From NCBI RefSeq assembly GCF_034140825.1, contig NC_089039.1, positions 27,043,001 to 27,107,000 on the forward strand: a stretch of DNA of 64,000 nucleotides. Reading direction: 5' to 3'. A program made the translations under genes and the position numbers. Position 1 is the first letter of the stretch. Every line of letters begins with the position of its first letter. Below the pieces are notes generated by a model, which did not search any database, was not told the origin of the DNA, and saw nothing but the letters and a program-made list of their open reading frames with translations. This document shows, piece by piece, positions 33,510 to 45,299 of the stretch. This DNA is from Oryza sativa Japonica Group (Eukaryota > Streptophyta > Magnoliopsida > Poales > Poaceae).

Positions 33510-33597
33510 CTCCCCCTCCGCCCCATAATATAGCAACCTAGGACGGGATGAGATCCATCGTATTTTAGGTTGCTGCATCATTATACGACGGAGGGAG
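33510..33597. mobile_element. Short Stowaway-like MITE
   Basis: 88 bases with ends CTCCCCCTCCGCCCCATAAT and attatacgacggagggag, arms 'tagcaaccta' and 'taggttgctgca', and TA at 33508-33509 and 33598-33599. It lies about 100 bases upstream of the RanGAP leader. Confidence 0.85.
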
Positions 33598-33699
33598 TAA
33601 AATTTACTTTTTTTTTTCTGTTCCCCTCCCGCTACTTGTTGGGCCGTGGGACCCACGGTTCAGTGGCTACGGCCCGGGTCACCGAGCTATAAGCCTCGC

Positions 33700-34728
33700 C
33701 TCGCCTCGCCCCGTCCGCGCCCGCCGCATCAACCAAAATTCCAAAGAGCCAAAAACCCTAGCGCGCCGCATCCCCCGCCGCCGCCTCCGCCTCCGCCGCG
33801 GGTAAATCCCTCCTCGTCGTCTCCTCCGCTCCTCGTGCCATCTCGCGGCTGAACAGGGGAGGGGATCCTGGTGAGCATCCGCATCCTCTTTCTGATGATC
33901 CATCTCTCTCCCCCGACCTACCTTTGCCTGGAATTTGCCTGCGTTCGTTAACCCTAGCTTCTCTTCTAGATCTGGAAGAAGCTCTTCTCTTAATTTCAGA
34001 TCCTTAGCCTTAATACAATTAACAGTTTGTTTGTTTGTTCCCCAAAAGTTTGGGGTTCAACTGAATTGAACCCTCGTGTCCCAAGTTGGATCCGCCCCTG
34101 CTTGTAGTAGGGTGAGTAGCATAAGCAAGTTTAGCCTGATTGATAATGGAATAGCAGCATCACACGTTTTCGCTTTGATTCTTTTCTTTCAGTGAAACTC
34201 TGATATCATGATCCTATAACTGCTAAATGAATCTTCTGACGAAGCGCTTGGTGATGCCTGCTAAAAGAGCAGTTGTTGTTGCTGCTGCTGCTGTTACAGT
34301 GCAGGCTTTTTTTTTCAGCTAGCTAGTTTAGTTGTATTCCCATTGTTACTATGTTTTGGCGGATAGAACTTCAGTTGCTAGTATGCAACACTGCTTACAT
34401 TATTCTATTTAAATTTGCAGCTATTGCCTCATCTTCTATTATAGCAACTCATCCTATAACTGCTGAATGAATTTTCAGAGAAATCACTTGGTGATAGCTA
34501 TTTTTCCTGCTATTATAACAATTGTTATTTTTCCTGCTGTTACAGTGCAGAGTTTATTATTCTTTTTGCTAGCTATTGTTTAGGTTTACTCCCATTGGTA
34601 CTATGCTTTGGTGGATAGAACTCCAAGTACTAGTTTTCCACACTATTTGCATTTTTTTAAAATGTTGCAGCTATTGCCTCATGTTCTATTATTGCAATCA
34701 TCCTAATAATTGATCATCTGTCATTTAG
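33700..34728 (+). other. RanGAP 5'UTR exon and 858-base leader intron
   Basis: A GC-rich leader, with the start not fixed, ends at 33870 before the donor GTGAGC. A U-rich intron then runs to the acceptor TTTAG at 34728, followed by a short second leader piece before the ATG at 34754. Inside the intron is a head-to-tail duplication at 34211-34450 and 34451-34699. The exon limits are inferred from splice signals, without transcript evidence. Confidence 0.65.
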
Positions 34729-34753
34729 GTTGCTGTTACTGCCATATTTTCAC

Positions 34754-36388
34754 ATGGATTCGACTAAGCAAGATTTCCAACCCCGGACATTCTCCATCAA
34801 ACTGTGGCCACCAAGTGAAAGCACTCGTCTCATGCTTGTGGAGAGGATGACCAAGAACCTTTCCACAGAGTCCATATTTTCTCGCAAGTACGGCCTTTTG
34901 GGCAAGGAAGAGGCTCATGATAATGCTAAAAGGATCGAAGAGGTATGCTTTGCCTCTGCAGACGAGCATTTCAAGGAGGAGCCTGATGGGGATGGGAGTT
35001 CTGCTGTCCAGCTGTACGCAAAGGAAACTAGCAAGTTGATGCTGGAAGTTCTGAAAAGAGGGCCAAGGACCACTGTGGAACCAGAAGTACCTGTTGCTGA
35101 TACACCTCTTGAGCCTGCTGATTCTGTATTTGATATATCTGGTGGCAAGCGTGCGTTTATTGAGGCAGATGAAGCGAAGGAACTTTTGAGCCCGCTTATC
35201 AAACCAGGAAATGCATATAAACGGATTTGCTTCAGCAACAGGAGCTTTGGTATTGGTGCTGCCAATGTTGCTGGACCTATTCTGGAATCAATCAAAAAGC
35301 AACTCACAGAGGTGGATATATCAGATTTTGTTGCTGGCAGACCTGAGGATGAAGCCCTTGATGTGATGCGCATCTTCTCAAAAGCTTTAGAAGGCGCTGT
35401 ACTGAGATACTTGAACATCTCTGATAATGCTTTAGGTGAGAAGGGTGTCAGAGCATTTGAAGAGCTCCTGAAATCACAGGACAACCTGGAAGAACTATAT
35501 GTGATGAATGATGGTATATCAGAGGAAGCCGCACAAGCTCTTTCTGAACTTATTCCTTCAACTGAGAAGCTTAAGATCCTCCACTTCCACAACAATATGA
35601 CGGGGGATGAAGGTGCTATGTTTATTGCTGAGATGGTTAAACGTTCTCCTAATCTAGAGAGTTTCAGGTGCTCAGCAACAAGGATAGGATCTGATGGTGG
35701 GGTGGCTCTGGCTGAGGCATTAGGGACTTGTACTCGTCTGAAGAAACTTGATCTCAGGGACAACTTGTTTGGAGTTGAGGCAGGGTTGGCTCTCAGCAAA
35801 ACCCTTTCAAAACTTCCTGATCTTGTTGAGCTGTATCTCAGTGATCTCAATCTTGAGAACAAGGGCACTGTAGCAATTATCAATACCCTCAAACAGTCAG
35901 CACCCCAGTTGGAGGTCCTTGAAATGGCTGGGAATGAAATTAACGCCAAAGCATCCCAAGCTTTAGCAGAATGCCTGACAGCAATGCAATCACTTAAGAA
36001 GTTGACCTTGGCAGAGAATGAACTGAAGGATGATGGTGCTGTGGTGATTGCAAAATCACTGGAAGATGGACACCAGGATCTGAAGGAGCTTGATGTTAGC
36101 ACGAATATGCTGCAGAGGGTGGGAGCTCGGTGCTTTGCCCAGGCAATCGCAAACAAGCCAGGTTTTGTGCAACTGAACATAAACGGGAATTTCATCTCGG
36201 ACGAAGGGATTGATGAGGTGAAAGATATTCTGAAGAGTGGTGAGAACTCTGTGGAGGTGCTTGGTCCACTAGATGAGAACGACCCTGAGGGGGAGGCTGA
36301 AGATGATGAGGAAGAGGAAGAGGAGGAAGAGGATGACGGTGAGCTGGACTCGAAGCTTCAGAGCCTGAAGGTTGAGCAGGACGATTAG
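34754..36388 (+). CDS. RANGAP: Ran GTPase-activating protein (plant RanGAP)
   Basis: One uninterrupted coding exon of 544 residues. Residues 1-110 are the plant-specific WPP domain, with the WPP tripeptide at 18-20 (SIKLWPPSESTR). This domain tethers RanGAP to the nuclear envelope and, in dividing cells, to the preprophase band and cell plate. Residues of about 200-490 are leucine-rich repeats of the ribonuclease-inhibitor type (for example LKKLDLRDNLFG, LEVLEMAGNEI). An acidic tail (about 505-530, Asp/Glu-rich) follows, as in yeast and animal RanGAPs. The protein stimulates GTP hydrolysis by Ran and so sets the cytosolic RanGDP pool for nuclear transport. The ATG at 34754 was preferred because it gives the conserved opening MDSTKQDFQPRTF; the in-frame triplets before it include no ATG. 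The long open frame on the opposite strand is a shadow. Confidence 0.96.
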   Translation: MDSTKQDFQPRTFSIKLWPPSESTRLMLVERMTKNLSTESIFSRKYGLLGKEEAHDNAKRIEEVCFASADEHFKEEPDGDGSSAVQLYAKETSKLMLEVLKRGPRTTVEPEVPVADTPLEPADSVFDISGGKRAFIEADEAKELLSPLIKPGNAYKRICFSNRSFGIGAANVAGPILESIKKQLTEVDISDFVAGRPEDEALDVMRIFSKALEGAVLRYLNISDNALGEKGVRAFEELLKSQDNLEELYVMNDGISEEAAQALSELIPSTEKLKILHFHNNMTGDEGAMFIAEMVKRSPNLESFRCSATRIGSDGGVALAEALGTCTRLKKLDLRDNLFGVEAGLALSKTLSKLPDLVELYLSDLNLENKGTVAIINTLKQSAPQLEVLEMAGNEINAKASQALAECLTAMQSLKKLTLAENELKDDGAVVIAKSLEDGHQDLKELDVSTNMLQRVGARCFAQAIANKPGFVQLNINGNFISDEGIDEVKDILKSGENSVEVLGPLDENDPEGEAEDDEEEEEEEEDDGELDSKLQSLKVEQDD

Positions 36389-36957
36389 TCATGTTTAGGT
36401 TAAACTTGAACTATCTTTTTTCTTTCTTGAATTAGCTTCAAAACGTTTTGCTGCCAGGTTGTACTTTCACTTTGATGTTTGAACAGACGCACTGCAGGCA
36501 GATGGTTTATAGCCTGGTGGTTTATCTATGCCTGTGTAACTTCCATTAGAATTTGTTTCATGTATTAGCAACAACCTGGTTAGTCAAGACCAAAGGTCAG
36601 CTGTAGCTGGATCCTTGCATCATTGGCATTCATTTGCTGTGACATCTTTTGTTGGTGTGTTTGTTGTTGTTTGCTACTATTCCGTGATATAGTGGTATAG
36701 TATCCGTAAAAAGGGCGTAACCGTACACACATGAACCTGCTAGTTTTCTACTTTGCCTATCACAAAACTACAAAATTATAACTATAAGATGATATATCGC
36801 AAAACTATAAATTTAACATTGAGTTTATACCAAAAAAGTACATATTTACAACGTATGTGATTTGTACTTAAAGTGCAAGCACATATTACAAATATGTAGT
36901 TTCATGGCAAATGTGGTGCTAAAAACATGTCTTATCCCTCCTGCACATGAAAACAGA
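36389..36957 (+). other. RanGAP 3'UTR and AT-rich flank
   Basis: Typical 3'UTR DNA to about 36700, then 'cacaaaactacaaaattata' and related words resembling those around 31200 and 33400. No gene seen. Confidence 0.4.
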
Positions 36958-37930
36958 TAACTCATTAGAGCATGATTAATTAAGTACTTTGTTAGTTAAA
37001 AAGAATTGATAGAAGAATTAATATGATTGTTTTAAGCAACTTTTCTATAGATTTTTTTGAGTGAGTGATTCTTAAATTTGTATGGGTGTGTCATCTAAGC
37101 CCATAAAATCTCAAAATATATTTTTGGGTTTTAAAATTTGTCTTGGATGTCATGTAGGTCCAAACAGACTATAACCTGCTCCATGCGCTGATGTGGCATG
37201 CTATGGTGGCGCTTATGTATTAGTAGGACCCACATGTCAGTCGCATGGAGAAAATAACATTTAAAAACATATTTTCTCCTCTCTACCTTAGTTTTTTTTT
37301 TTAAAAAAAAAGAGTAAATTCAAGAAAACTGTAACTTTAGTGACAAAACTGTCAGTTTGCTGTAACATTGGCAACATGTTTTAGTTTGCTGCAACAATAG
37401 CGTGGGAAATTATCATAAAACTGCAACTTTTACGTTATATGCTGCTAAAGTACATATAGGTGACATTGTAGCAGCATATAACGTAAAAAGTTGCAGTTTT
37501 GTTATAATTTACCACGTTATTGTTGCAGCAAACTGAAACGTGACGCTAATGTTGCAGCAAACTGATAGTTTTGTCACTAAAATTGCTGTTTTCTGAAATC
37601 TACACTTTAAAAAAAGTATATCTTTTTTCCTCTCTATCTACGATGAGAAAATCTAGTTATAATTCTATTTGTATATGTATGACTAACATGTGGGTCCCAC
37701 TAGTACGTCGGCGCTACCGTGGCATGACACGTTAGCACTTGGAGCGGGTCAAAACCCGTTTGGACCTAAATGACACACAAGACAAGTTCGGAGACCTAAA
37801 AATATATTTTAAGAGTTTAGGGACCTCAATAACACACCCGCACAAGTTCAAACACCGTCCACGTATTTCACTCAAATTTTGTTTTTTTAAAAAATGCATC
37901 GTTTAGTAGTTCAGAAAACGTACCCGTGGA
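36958..37930. mobile_element. Three-layer nest of inverted-repeat elements
   Basis: The outer layer is the dispersed repeat 'attaattaagtactttg...agcaacttttctatagattt' (36975-37056), resumed by 'aaaaaatgcatcgtttagta' (from 37890). Inside it, about 37057-37875 is an inverted-repeat element whose arms hold 'gggtgtgtcatctaagccc' and 'ggacctcaataacacaccc'. Inside that again, about 37313-37607 is a third one with arms 'actttagtgacaaaact' and 'agttttgtcactaaaatt' and a near-perfect centre ('aacttttacgttatatgctg' against 'cagcatataacgtaaaaag'). No coding capacity. Ends are approximate. Confidence 0.7.
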
Positions 37931-38331
37931 AAACAAGGAAGTAGGACTCGAGAAATGTGAGAAACAAACTAAAAGCCAAGTCTATAATGCACCACCTACA
38001 ATCTAACATAATTTTGCTACAATTTGGTTAAAAAAATTTAGTTTTGCAAAATTTACTCAAAATTGGACGATATTAGTATGAAATACGTCCAACCAAAATA
38101 CTGGAGAGAACTCATTGGACAATCAACGGTAGATAAGCGCACGAAGCTACCTCACGTTCCCAGATCAACGGCGTGGATTGCGCCACCGGAGCCCGCATCC
38201 GCATCCACCACCTCCGCTCGCAATCACTCTACAACAGATCGGAAACCTCGCGGGCGGCGGCGGCGGCGGCGCGGGTAAGCGAGCGGACACCGGCGACGAG
38301 CGCGAGGAGGAGGAGGAGGAGGAAGGAGAAG

Positions 38332-40868
38332 ATGGCGGCGACGCTGTCGCAGCTCGACGACGGGATCGTCCGCGGGATGGCCATCGGCGCGGTATTCACC
38401 GACTACGTGAGTTCTCCCGCCGCGAAAATCCCCCATTTGTTTCGACTGATTCGCCGTGGTTTCCTAATCGAACTGGTGGTGGTGGCAGGCTGGGAAGATA
38501 AACTGCCTCGACTTCCACCGCAAGGAGGATCTCCTCGTCACCTCCAGCGAGGACGACTCCATACGCCTCTACAACATCACCAGCGCCACGTGAGTGCACT
38601 GATTTTGTTTTATTTTTGTTTTTTAGTTTTAGTTTTACCTATGTTCTGTTTCCCCTGGGGCATCTTGTTCGTTAGACCTTCATATTGTTAGATCGTTGCA
38701 GTACGTGGATGCGAGAGTGGTGAGCTCTGCTGCTGCATTCTCAGTTTGGCTTATAGATTCCATAGTTTGATGGTTAGCTTTGTGTTGGGGATGTTATGTG
38801 TGGTGGGTTCTACTTTTCGGAACTCGGGAGATGTCAATATCTTGCTGCTAGAATCCATACTTCATGTGTGTCAGTTCTGTGCTTCTGCTTGATGGATATA
38901 TACTGATGCACTTTTTATGACCTGCGATCGTTTTCTGTCTGATTAACAACATTGCTAGGGATATGCATTGCAGTCATACTGGCAGCATTTGTTTTGCCCT
39001 TCTTTTCTCTATTAATGTAATCGTTGCTTTTTTTTTTCATTAGATTTAACCTGTCCTGCAGTATGCTCTGAATTGCTCGAATTTTGCTTTGTTTGATGTT
39101 AACCAAACTGTTGAGAGCATTCAATAATGTGTTGTGTACATTTTCTTTCTTCTGATGAACTGATGTTATAAATGGGGGGCTATTGTTTAGGTTGTTGAAG
39201 ACTACATATCATAGGAAACATGGTGCTGACCGTGTCTGTTTCACTCACCATCCGAGTTCTATCTTATGTTCATCAAGATACAATCTAGAGTCAGCAGAGT
39301 CACTTCGTTATTTATCACTGTATGACAACCGTTGCTTAAGATATTTTAAAGGACACAAAGACAGGTTGGCTATGTTCTTGTTTCTTTCTTGTCTAGCGAT
39401 TATGTCTAGGATAAATTATGAGAGGTGCACTATTTCATTTCAGGGTTGTTTCACTATGTATGTCACCTGTCAACGATAGTTTTATGTCAGGATCACTTGA
39501 TCACAGTGTCAGGATATGGGATCTTCGTGTAAATGCTTGTCAGGTTCGGACACCATTCCTTGTTTAATGTGATCAATCATATATACACAAATTGCATTTA
39601 GTAGGGTAATAGTACCATTTGTCATCTCAGGGCTTTCCATGCTTACTTGTTTAGCATTAGGGTATACTACGTTTGCGTGGTAGGCCTTCTGTTGCATATG
39701 ATCAGCAGGGACTTGTTTTTGCCGTGGCAATGGAAGGAGGTGCTATTAAGCTATTTGATTCCCGGTCATATGACAAAGTTGGTATTCAGCTTGAATCTCA
39801 AAAACTGTAAATTCCTATAAGGCTTGCGGAAGTTCTTATCTTGGGTGCCAAATACAATTTCAGGGTCCCTTTGACACTTTCTTGGTTGGTGGAGATACAG
39901 CTGAAGTTTCTGACATCAAATTTAGCAATGATGGCAAGTCCATGCTTTTGACAACAACCAACAACCATATATATGTTCTGGATGCATATGGAGGGGATAA
40001 GGTCAGTTACTTCTGTTGCAGAAAAAAATGCTTCAAATTGAACTAAGTGCATAATTTCCTCAAATCAAATCATTGACACCCTCAAAATCCTTTTGCAGAG
40101 GTGTGGCTTTAGTCTGGAGTCATCTCCCAATGTAGCAACTGAAGCTGCTTTTACTCCAGATGGCCAATATGTAATTTCAGGTATGATATTCTTGTTTTTC
40201 CATTTGTATGCCATATCATTTGGCATATATATATTCCGATATGAACTAGTAGTACACAACAATTTACCCAACTGGTTCCCCTGTAAGTAAAACTTCTACT
40301 AAAAGTGCTCCTAACTTACCTTGTGCGACCGTCGCTTCTACTAAGAACAGACCTAATGATAATTGGAGCATATATTTCGCCTTCAACATGCCTTTAACCA
40401 TCCGAATAGAAATATTTTGTTGGCATGATATGCTCATACTGCTTTTTATGTACCAATATAACTTATATATGCTATAGTTTCTGTTGCCTATTGACAGTTC
40501 CACTACTGCTGAAAGTGAAGGCCTATATATGCTCTAACATTTAACAAAACTTGGAACTTTTTGATACCAATATTTCAGGCTGTGGCCAAAGCTTTTGTTG
40601 AAAACCTTTTTGCTTGATTTTGCAGGATCTGGTGATGGTACCTTGCATGCTTGGAACATCAATACAATACAAGAGGTGCTCTTTCTTAAATCATGCTTTT
40701 AATATGCTGTTCTTTGCCTCTTAAGTGTTTTTCCTTTTGTAGATTGCTTGTTGGAACAGTCACATCGGTCCTATCACTGCTTTGAAGTGGGCTCCCCGTC
40801 GAGCAATGTTTGCAACTGCGTCAACTGCCCTAACTTTCTGGATTCCCAACAATTCCAGTTCGAATTAG
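38332..40868 (+). CDS. WD40-repeat protein, Swd2/WDR82-like (COMPASS or CPF-associated)
   Basis: Nine exons: 38332-38406, 38489-38589, 39191-39364, 39444-39543, 39661-39777, 39864-40001, 40099-40180, 40626-40675, 40743-40868, giving 320 residues that form one beta-propeller. Repeats are visible as [40 protein letters not shown] followed by [26 protein letters not shown] and [20 protein letters not shown]. The order and length match WDR82/yeast Swd2, in Arabidopsis S2La/APRF1 and S2Lb. Those proteins sit in the COMPASS H3K4 methyltransferase complex and, in some lineages, in RNA 3'-processing complexes; APRF1 promotes flowering. Intron 5 uses the weak donor AAA|GTTGGT, so that border is the least sure. 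It converges on the farnesyl diphosphate synthase gene, with 1.1 kb between the stop codons. Confidence 0.92.
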
Positions 40869-41954
40869 GTGCCTAGCAAAAAGGATGGAACGTGTGATAT
40901 GCTGATTCAACAAACACTTGTATCCTGTTCTTTCCTGCACAAGATGGGTATCGTGTATGAAGTATCAATCTCTTTATTACCATCTGTGGCAAAAAATGAT
41001 GATGTACACCTTCCCATTGTATTCTCTTATGGCTATTGTTAATACACATAAAATTTTCTGCATCAGTCACCCAAAATCTTCCTTTGCACTTCTCTCAGTG
41101 CATCATCAGAAATGGAAATCGTACAGCTGGTCCAAATCTTTTGGTGCTTATTGTAAGCTTGCAACTATCCATAGAACATGGCCACATAATTAGGTAGTGG
41201 CACTAGTGCTTAGAAAATTATAAGCTAAACCTCTTATTGCTAAAGCTTTTGGGTTCAAGATCTCACAATATTCTGGGCTCAAGATCTCATAATATTCTCT
41301 TTATTCTTTATTGTGTGCTTTCCCACCGCCGCGGACTTCAGCATCTTCAAGGGAGTCCGGGTTTTTCCCTTTATTTTTTTTGAGATGAACTGATAGAGTT
41401 GGATAAAAAGTTTGTCCTTGTTACCATATGCTTCCTTGTGACTGAACAGGAACTAGCTCAGTAAATTGTTTTTTTTTTCTTCTCAGAGTTGGAAATGAGT
41501 TCCATCTGTGTTAAGTGACCCTTGAATTATGTACTCCTTTTGAGTGTTGATTGGATTCGTGAATTTGCATTGTTTTTTTTAACCTCTATAACGCGATATG
41601 CCTTACCAGTTACCACTCAGATCAGTCCTTCAGAATTACTTAATGAAATTTCATTAAGCGCAAGCCTCTTGCGTTTTCGAGAAAAAAGAAATACTACAGC
41701 AACTTGCATATTACCCTGTAACTGACTTGCTTGAACTCGTGCAAAGAAAAAAAAAAGAAAACAAGCGGCTATGATGCTAATAACAAGACAAACAGCTCAT
41801 GTATTATTGTCTAATGTCTACACCAAGCGGTCCATCACACCCGAAATAACACCTTGCAACATTATTATCCAAGATCAGCAAATTGCAACATACAACATCA
41901 GTTGCTAGAGAAGAAACATGCAACAATGGACAGCTTCCTGCACAGAAACCCCCC
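40869..41954. other. Convergent intergenic region with a LINE/SINE-like 3' tail
   Basis: Contains the 3'UTRs of the two converging genes. A 24-base tandem duplication, 'ttcaagatctcacaatattc' / 'ctcaagatctcataatattc', lies at about 41253-41300. The text 'ttaatgaaatttcattaagc' then 'ctcttgcgttttcgagaaaa' (41638-41692) resembles the 3' end of plant non-LTR retroelements, so a small LINE or SINE remnant on the plus strand is likely. Confidence 0.4.
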
Positions 41955-44821
41955 CTACTTCTGTCTCTTGTAGATCTTGTGCAAGAAGGACTTCAGAACA
42001 TTCTGAACAGCTATGCTTGGCTGGGCTTCTATATCCGCAATCAACTTCTTGTAACTCTCGTTCTCATAGTCCAGAAAGACCGCCTAAGAATGAAGTAATA
42101 AACAAGATATCAGACTTGGTTATGAACTCAATATAATGGTTGGAGATGTCGAAATTCAGACTAGGTAGAGCAACTAAACAAGTAGGCCATGATAATACAA
42201 AGCAGGAACATCCGCTATAGAAATCATAATTTACAAGAGAGTAAGATTCTTTTGACAATAAGGTAAACCCCATGAAGAAACATATAAAGCATATAGAGTC
42301 AAGGCAAACCTCTAGGTTTAGTTCTCTGTAGAGGCTCTTCACTTTTGCCACACAGGCTGGATCTTTCTTTCCATAATTTTCCTGTAGGAGCAGAACAAGT
42401 GTTTAGACAACAACCTTCACAGCATCAAAAAAGACTATGGAGATGGCTCACAAATAGAACGCTCTTTTGACTCTCATCAGCACGCTCAAGGGCTTGCACA
42501 ACTAGCCAAGAGCATTTGTAATCTTCAATGTCAGTCCCGATCTATAATATGACATAAAAAATGATCAAACTACAAGAGCTAAACAAATATCAATATAGAT
42601 ATTGATGTTCATCTATGCTGCTACAACAGGTAAATGCACTAACCTTGCCAATAAATTTGGGGTCACCATAACAATCTAGATAATCGTCCTGTAAGAAAAT
42701 ATTCGTATTAATTGAAAGTAGAATAATACTCGTGGCAGTCAAATTCCTCCTGTTGTTATGTGGCAGAAATAGGAGTTACTTGGACTTGAAAGTATATTCC
42801 CATCTTAACAAGAATGTCTTCTACAGCACCATATTTGGTCAAGTCCTCTCCAGATAGCAACAGTGCACAAGCAACCTTTGATATAACAGCATATCAGTAC
42901 CACTCGCAATTAGTATTTATTAACAAAACAAGGATTGCATAAACGAAGATATGGCAATGGAATATAAATTTTACCGGCAGATAAAATGAATAGTAGGATG
43001 TCTTATATTGAACAATGCGGCGGTGACTGCAAAAATACAGGAAGTTTTGAATCAACAATCTCAAAATCAAAATTATTGAAGATATAATAGATAAAACCAA
43101 TCCATTCCATATATGACAGAAACATTAGGCTTATGGTTCTAAGAATAGATTAAATAAAGCATGCAAAATAGTTATTTCCAAAGTTGTTACAACGTTGACT
43201 TACACTCCTATGTTATATTTGTTTAGATCTTTTTCTCCCTCGTGAGTAGTGATAAGGTCTAGCAATTGACCTGAAGCTGTCTTGAACTCGACCTAGGAAA
43301 GCAAAACAAGATAGTAGCAGTAAGACCACAATGATCTGAAAGTTCAGACTAACCGTGTATGTAGATCAGAATGTAAAATTACCTCATTGAATAAATCAAG
43401 GAGATCAGCATAGTAAAGTTTTCCTCTAAAGTGGAGCCGAAGCATTCGCGTGATATGGTTGCGAAGGATAATTCCATCATTGATAGCAATGGAGCCAACC
43501 TATTGTGCAACAAATGGCGGCACTAGGGATAAAGTTTCATATGTAACAAGTGAAAGAAAGGTACTATAAAGTAAAATGAGTGTTTTGTTTCAGTAAATAA
43601 TTAGGCAATGCACCATTCAGATAGGACAATTTCAGATTCACCAACCTGAGGCACCCGAAACCAACAAGGCTGACCACGTCGAGTGTGAGAATCATCCATG
43701 ATATCATCAAGCACGAGAAAGTAAGCTTGAAGCTACATAGACAACAGTAAAGCTTAGAGGAGCAATTTTAGTTGATTTGCACCCATTATTCGGAAAGTTG
43801 AGGTTAAAGCATTACCCATTCAACGCACCAACCAAGAGTGCTCGCGAGAAACATGTCTTCCTGACTTAGAACATTGGTGCCCTTCAACAGCTTATAGCTA
43901 TCGACCACAGAGAGACCACGATTGCACTTCCCTACCATATCAAAGACAATAGGTTGGAGATTTAGTGTGTTTTTACTTTTTACTCATATGTTATAGACTA
44001 ATCAAGTCAAATCCATCTCACCTCCAGGTACATTGTAGTCCAACATCTGCTTCAAAGAAAATAAACAAGTTAAATTGAGCAGTTCCCAACAGTGACAATT
44101 TAACTGATAAGATCATCTGTCGTACACCCAATCTATTGTGAAGCTTTACATTATATATAATAAAAAAAGTAGCAAATGGAGAAAGCAGTAGGCGACTAAG
44201 CCGACCATCCATGATCCATCTATGGTTAAGCAGTAGGCCAAGGTTTAATAATCATACGCTTTATCACCCCAAGAATTCACTTAACCCAAAATATCACATT
44301 TTTGCCTTCCAAATGTGAGCATTATTATTTTTTCTCCTTTTGACATGGAGACAGAATTGGAGCAGCTCATTTAACAAAAGGGAATTTTGAGCCAACCTTT
44401 ACTGCACTTGCTGATTCACTCCAACATAACACTACTAGTTATTTAACCAAGATTAAACCTCCCAAAAAGGCCTAATCACTCAATGCTAATAACTGAGGAT
44501 CCAGAATTTACAAGCGAACCCCTACACGTGCTGCGACTAAATTAATTGCAGTTCCACCAATCATTTACCCGATCTAAACCCTACTGAAAATCCGGAAGAA
44601 ACGATCCGGGAGGAGAAACACATGCGGTCAGCAACACAAGATGAAAAAGGAGAGGGGGAGAAAAGCATTACGCGATCGATCCACTGCCGCGACGAGTCGG
44701 TGAACTCGAAGGCGGGGTCCCTGAGCAGCTCCTCCTTGAGCACCCCGTAGATCTGCTTGAACTCCTCCTTCTCCTTGTCCACGCCGCCTCCGCCGCAGGC
44801 GCTCCCATTCGCCGCCGCCAT
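41955..44821 (-). CDS. FPPS: Farnesyl diphosphate synthase
   Basis: Eleven exons in transcription order: 44821-44672, 44049-44022, 43931-43816, 43732-43646, 43499-43383, 43292-43204, 43026-42975, 42875-42780, 42688-42644, 42541-42452, 42381-42310, with the last coding exon 42083-41955 making twelve in all. They give 356 residues. Both aspartate-rich motifs are present: DDIMD at 107-111, preceded by Tyr102 and Phe103 (AYFLVLDD), and DDYLD at 246-250. The end KIYKRQK is conserved. The enzyme condenses isopentenyl and dimethylallyl diphosphate to C15 farnesyl diphosphate, feeding sterols, sesquiterpenes, ubiquinone and protein prenylation. The bulky residues before the first motif fit a C15 product. 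The chosen ATG (44821) gives [20 protein letters not shown]; a longer in-frame frame upstream is discussed separately. All introns are GT-AG. Confidence 0.96.
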
Positions 44822-45082
44822 TGACGCCGCCTGAGCCAAGAACACGGATCGACCGGCGGCGGCGGCGGCGGCGCAAAAGAGGCTGAAGGCTCGAGCTGGT
44901 CTCCCGCGATGCCACGCCACCCCTGCAGCGGCGGCGGCGGGTTCTTGGGGAAGTCTATCTAGGCGGGGATCGCGATCGCGACAGCGACAGCGGCGGCGGC
45001 CGAGATGGACCGGAGGTGGTGGGGCGGCCGGCGCAGCAGCAAAGCTCCCGTTTTTATAGTCGCGGGGGAGGAGACGAGCCAA
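44822..45082 (-). promoter_or_regulatory. FPPS core promoter, leader and in-frame N-terminal extension frame
   Basis: On the minus strand a TATA box, TATAAA, lies at 45058-45053, so transcription should begin near 45025 and give a leader of about 200 bases. The frame stays open upstream of the FPPS start as far as an ATG at 45082, adding 87 Arg/Ala-rich residues (MARLLPRDYKNGSF...). That ATG lies upstream of the TATA box, so the usual transcript cannot use it. An upstream start site would be needed for an extended, possibly organelle-targeted isoform. Confidence 0.5.
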
Positions 45083-45299
45083 AACGACGATGCCATTAGT
45101 ATTCGTATGGATCCAGATCTGCGTTTTTTTGCTACAAAATTCAGTATCAAACGGAAATTTTTATAGTTTCCGTCACGTTGATGGGTACTGTAGCTGTCAG
45201 TCTCGTGGTCCTCATGGTCATGGCCTACTCCTCAACTGCTGGGTGTTGGCCTCCTGCACAGTACTATCATCCCAGATGCCAGCCCATTCTCAAGGGTGT

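Noticed and set aside
34915-36195. 426-codon open frame on the minus strand inside RanGAP
   Set aside because: It mirrors the conserved RanGAP leucine-rich repeat frame and has no recognisable domain of its own.
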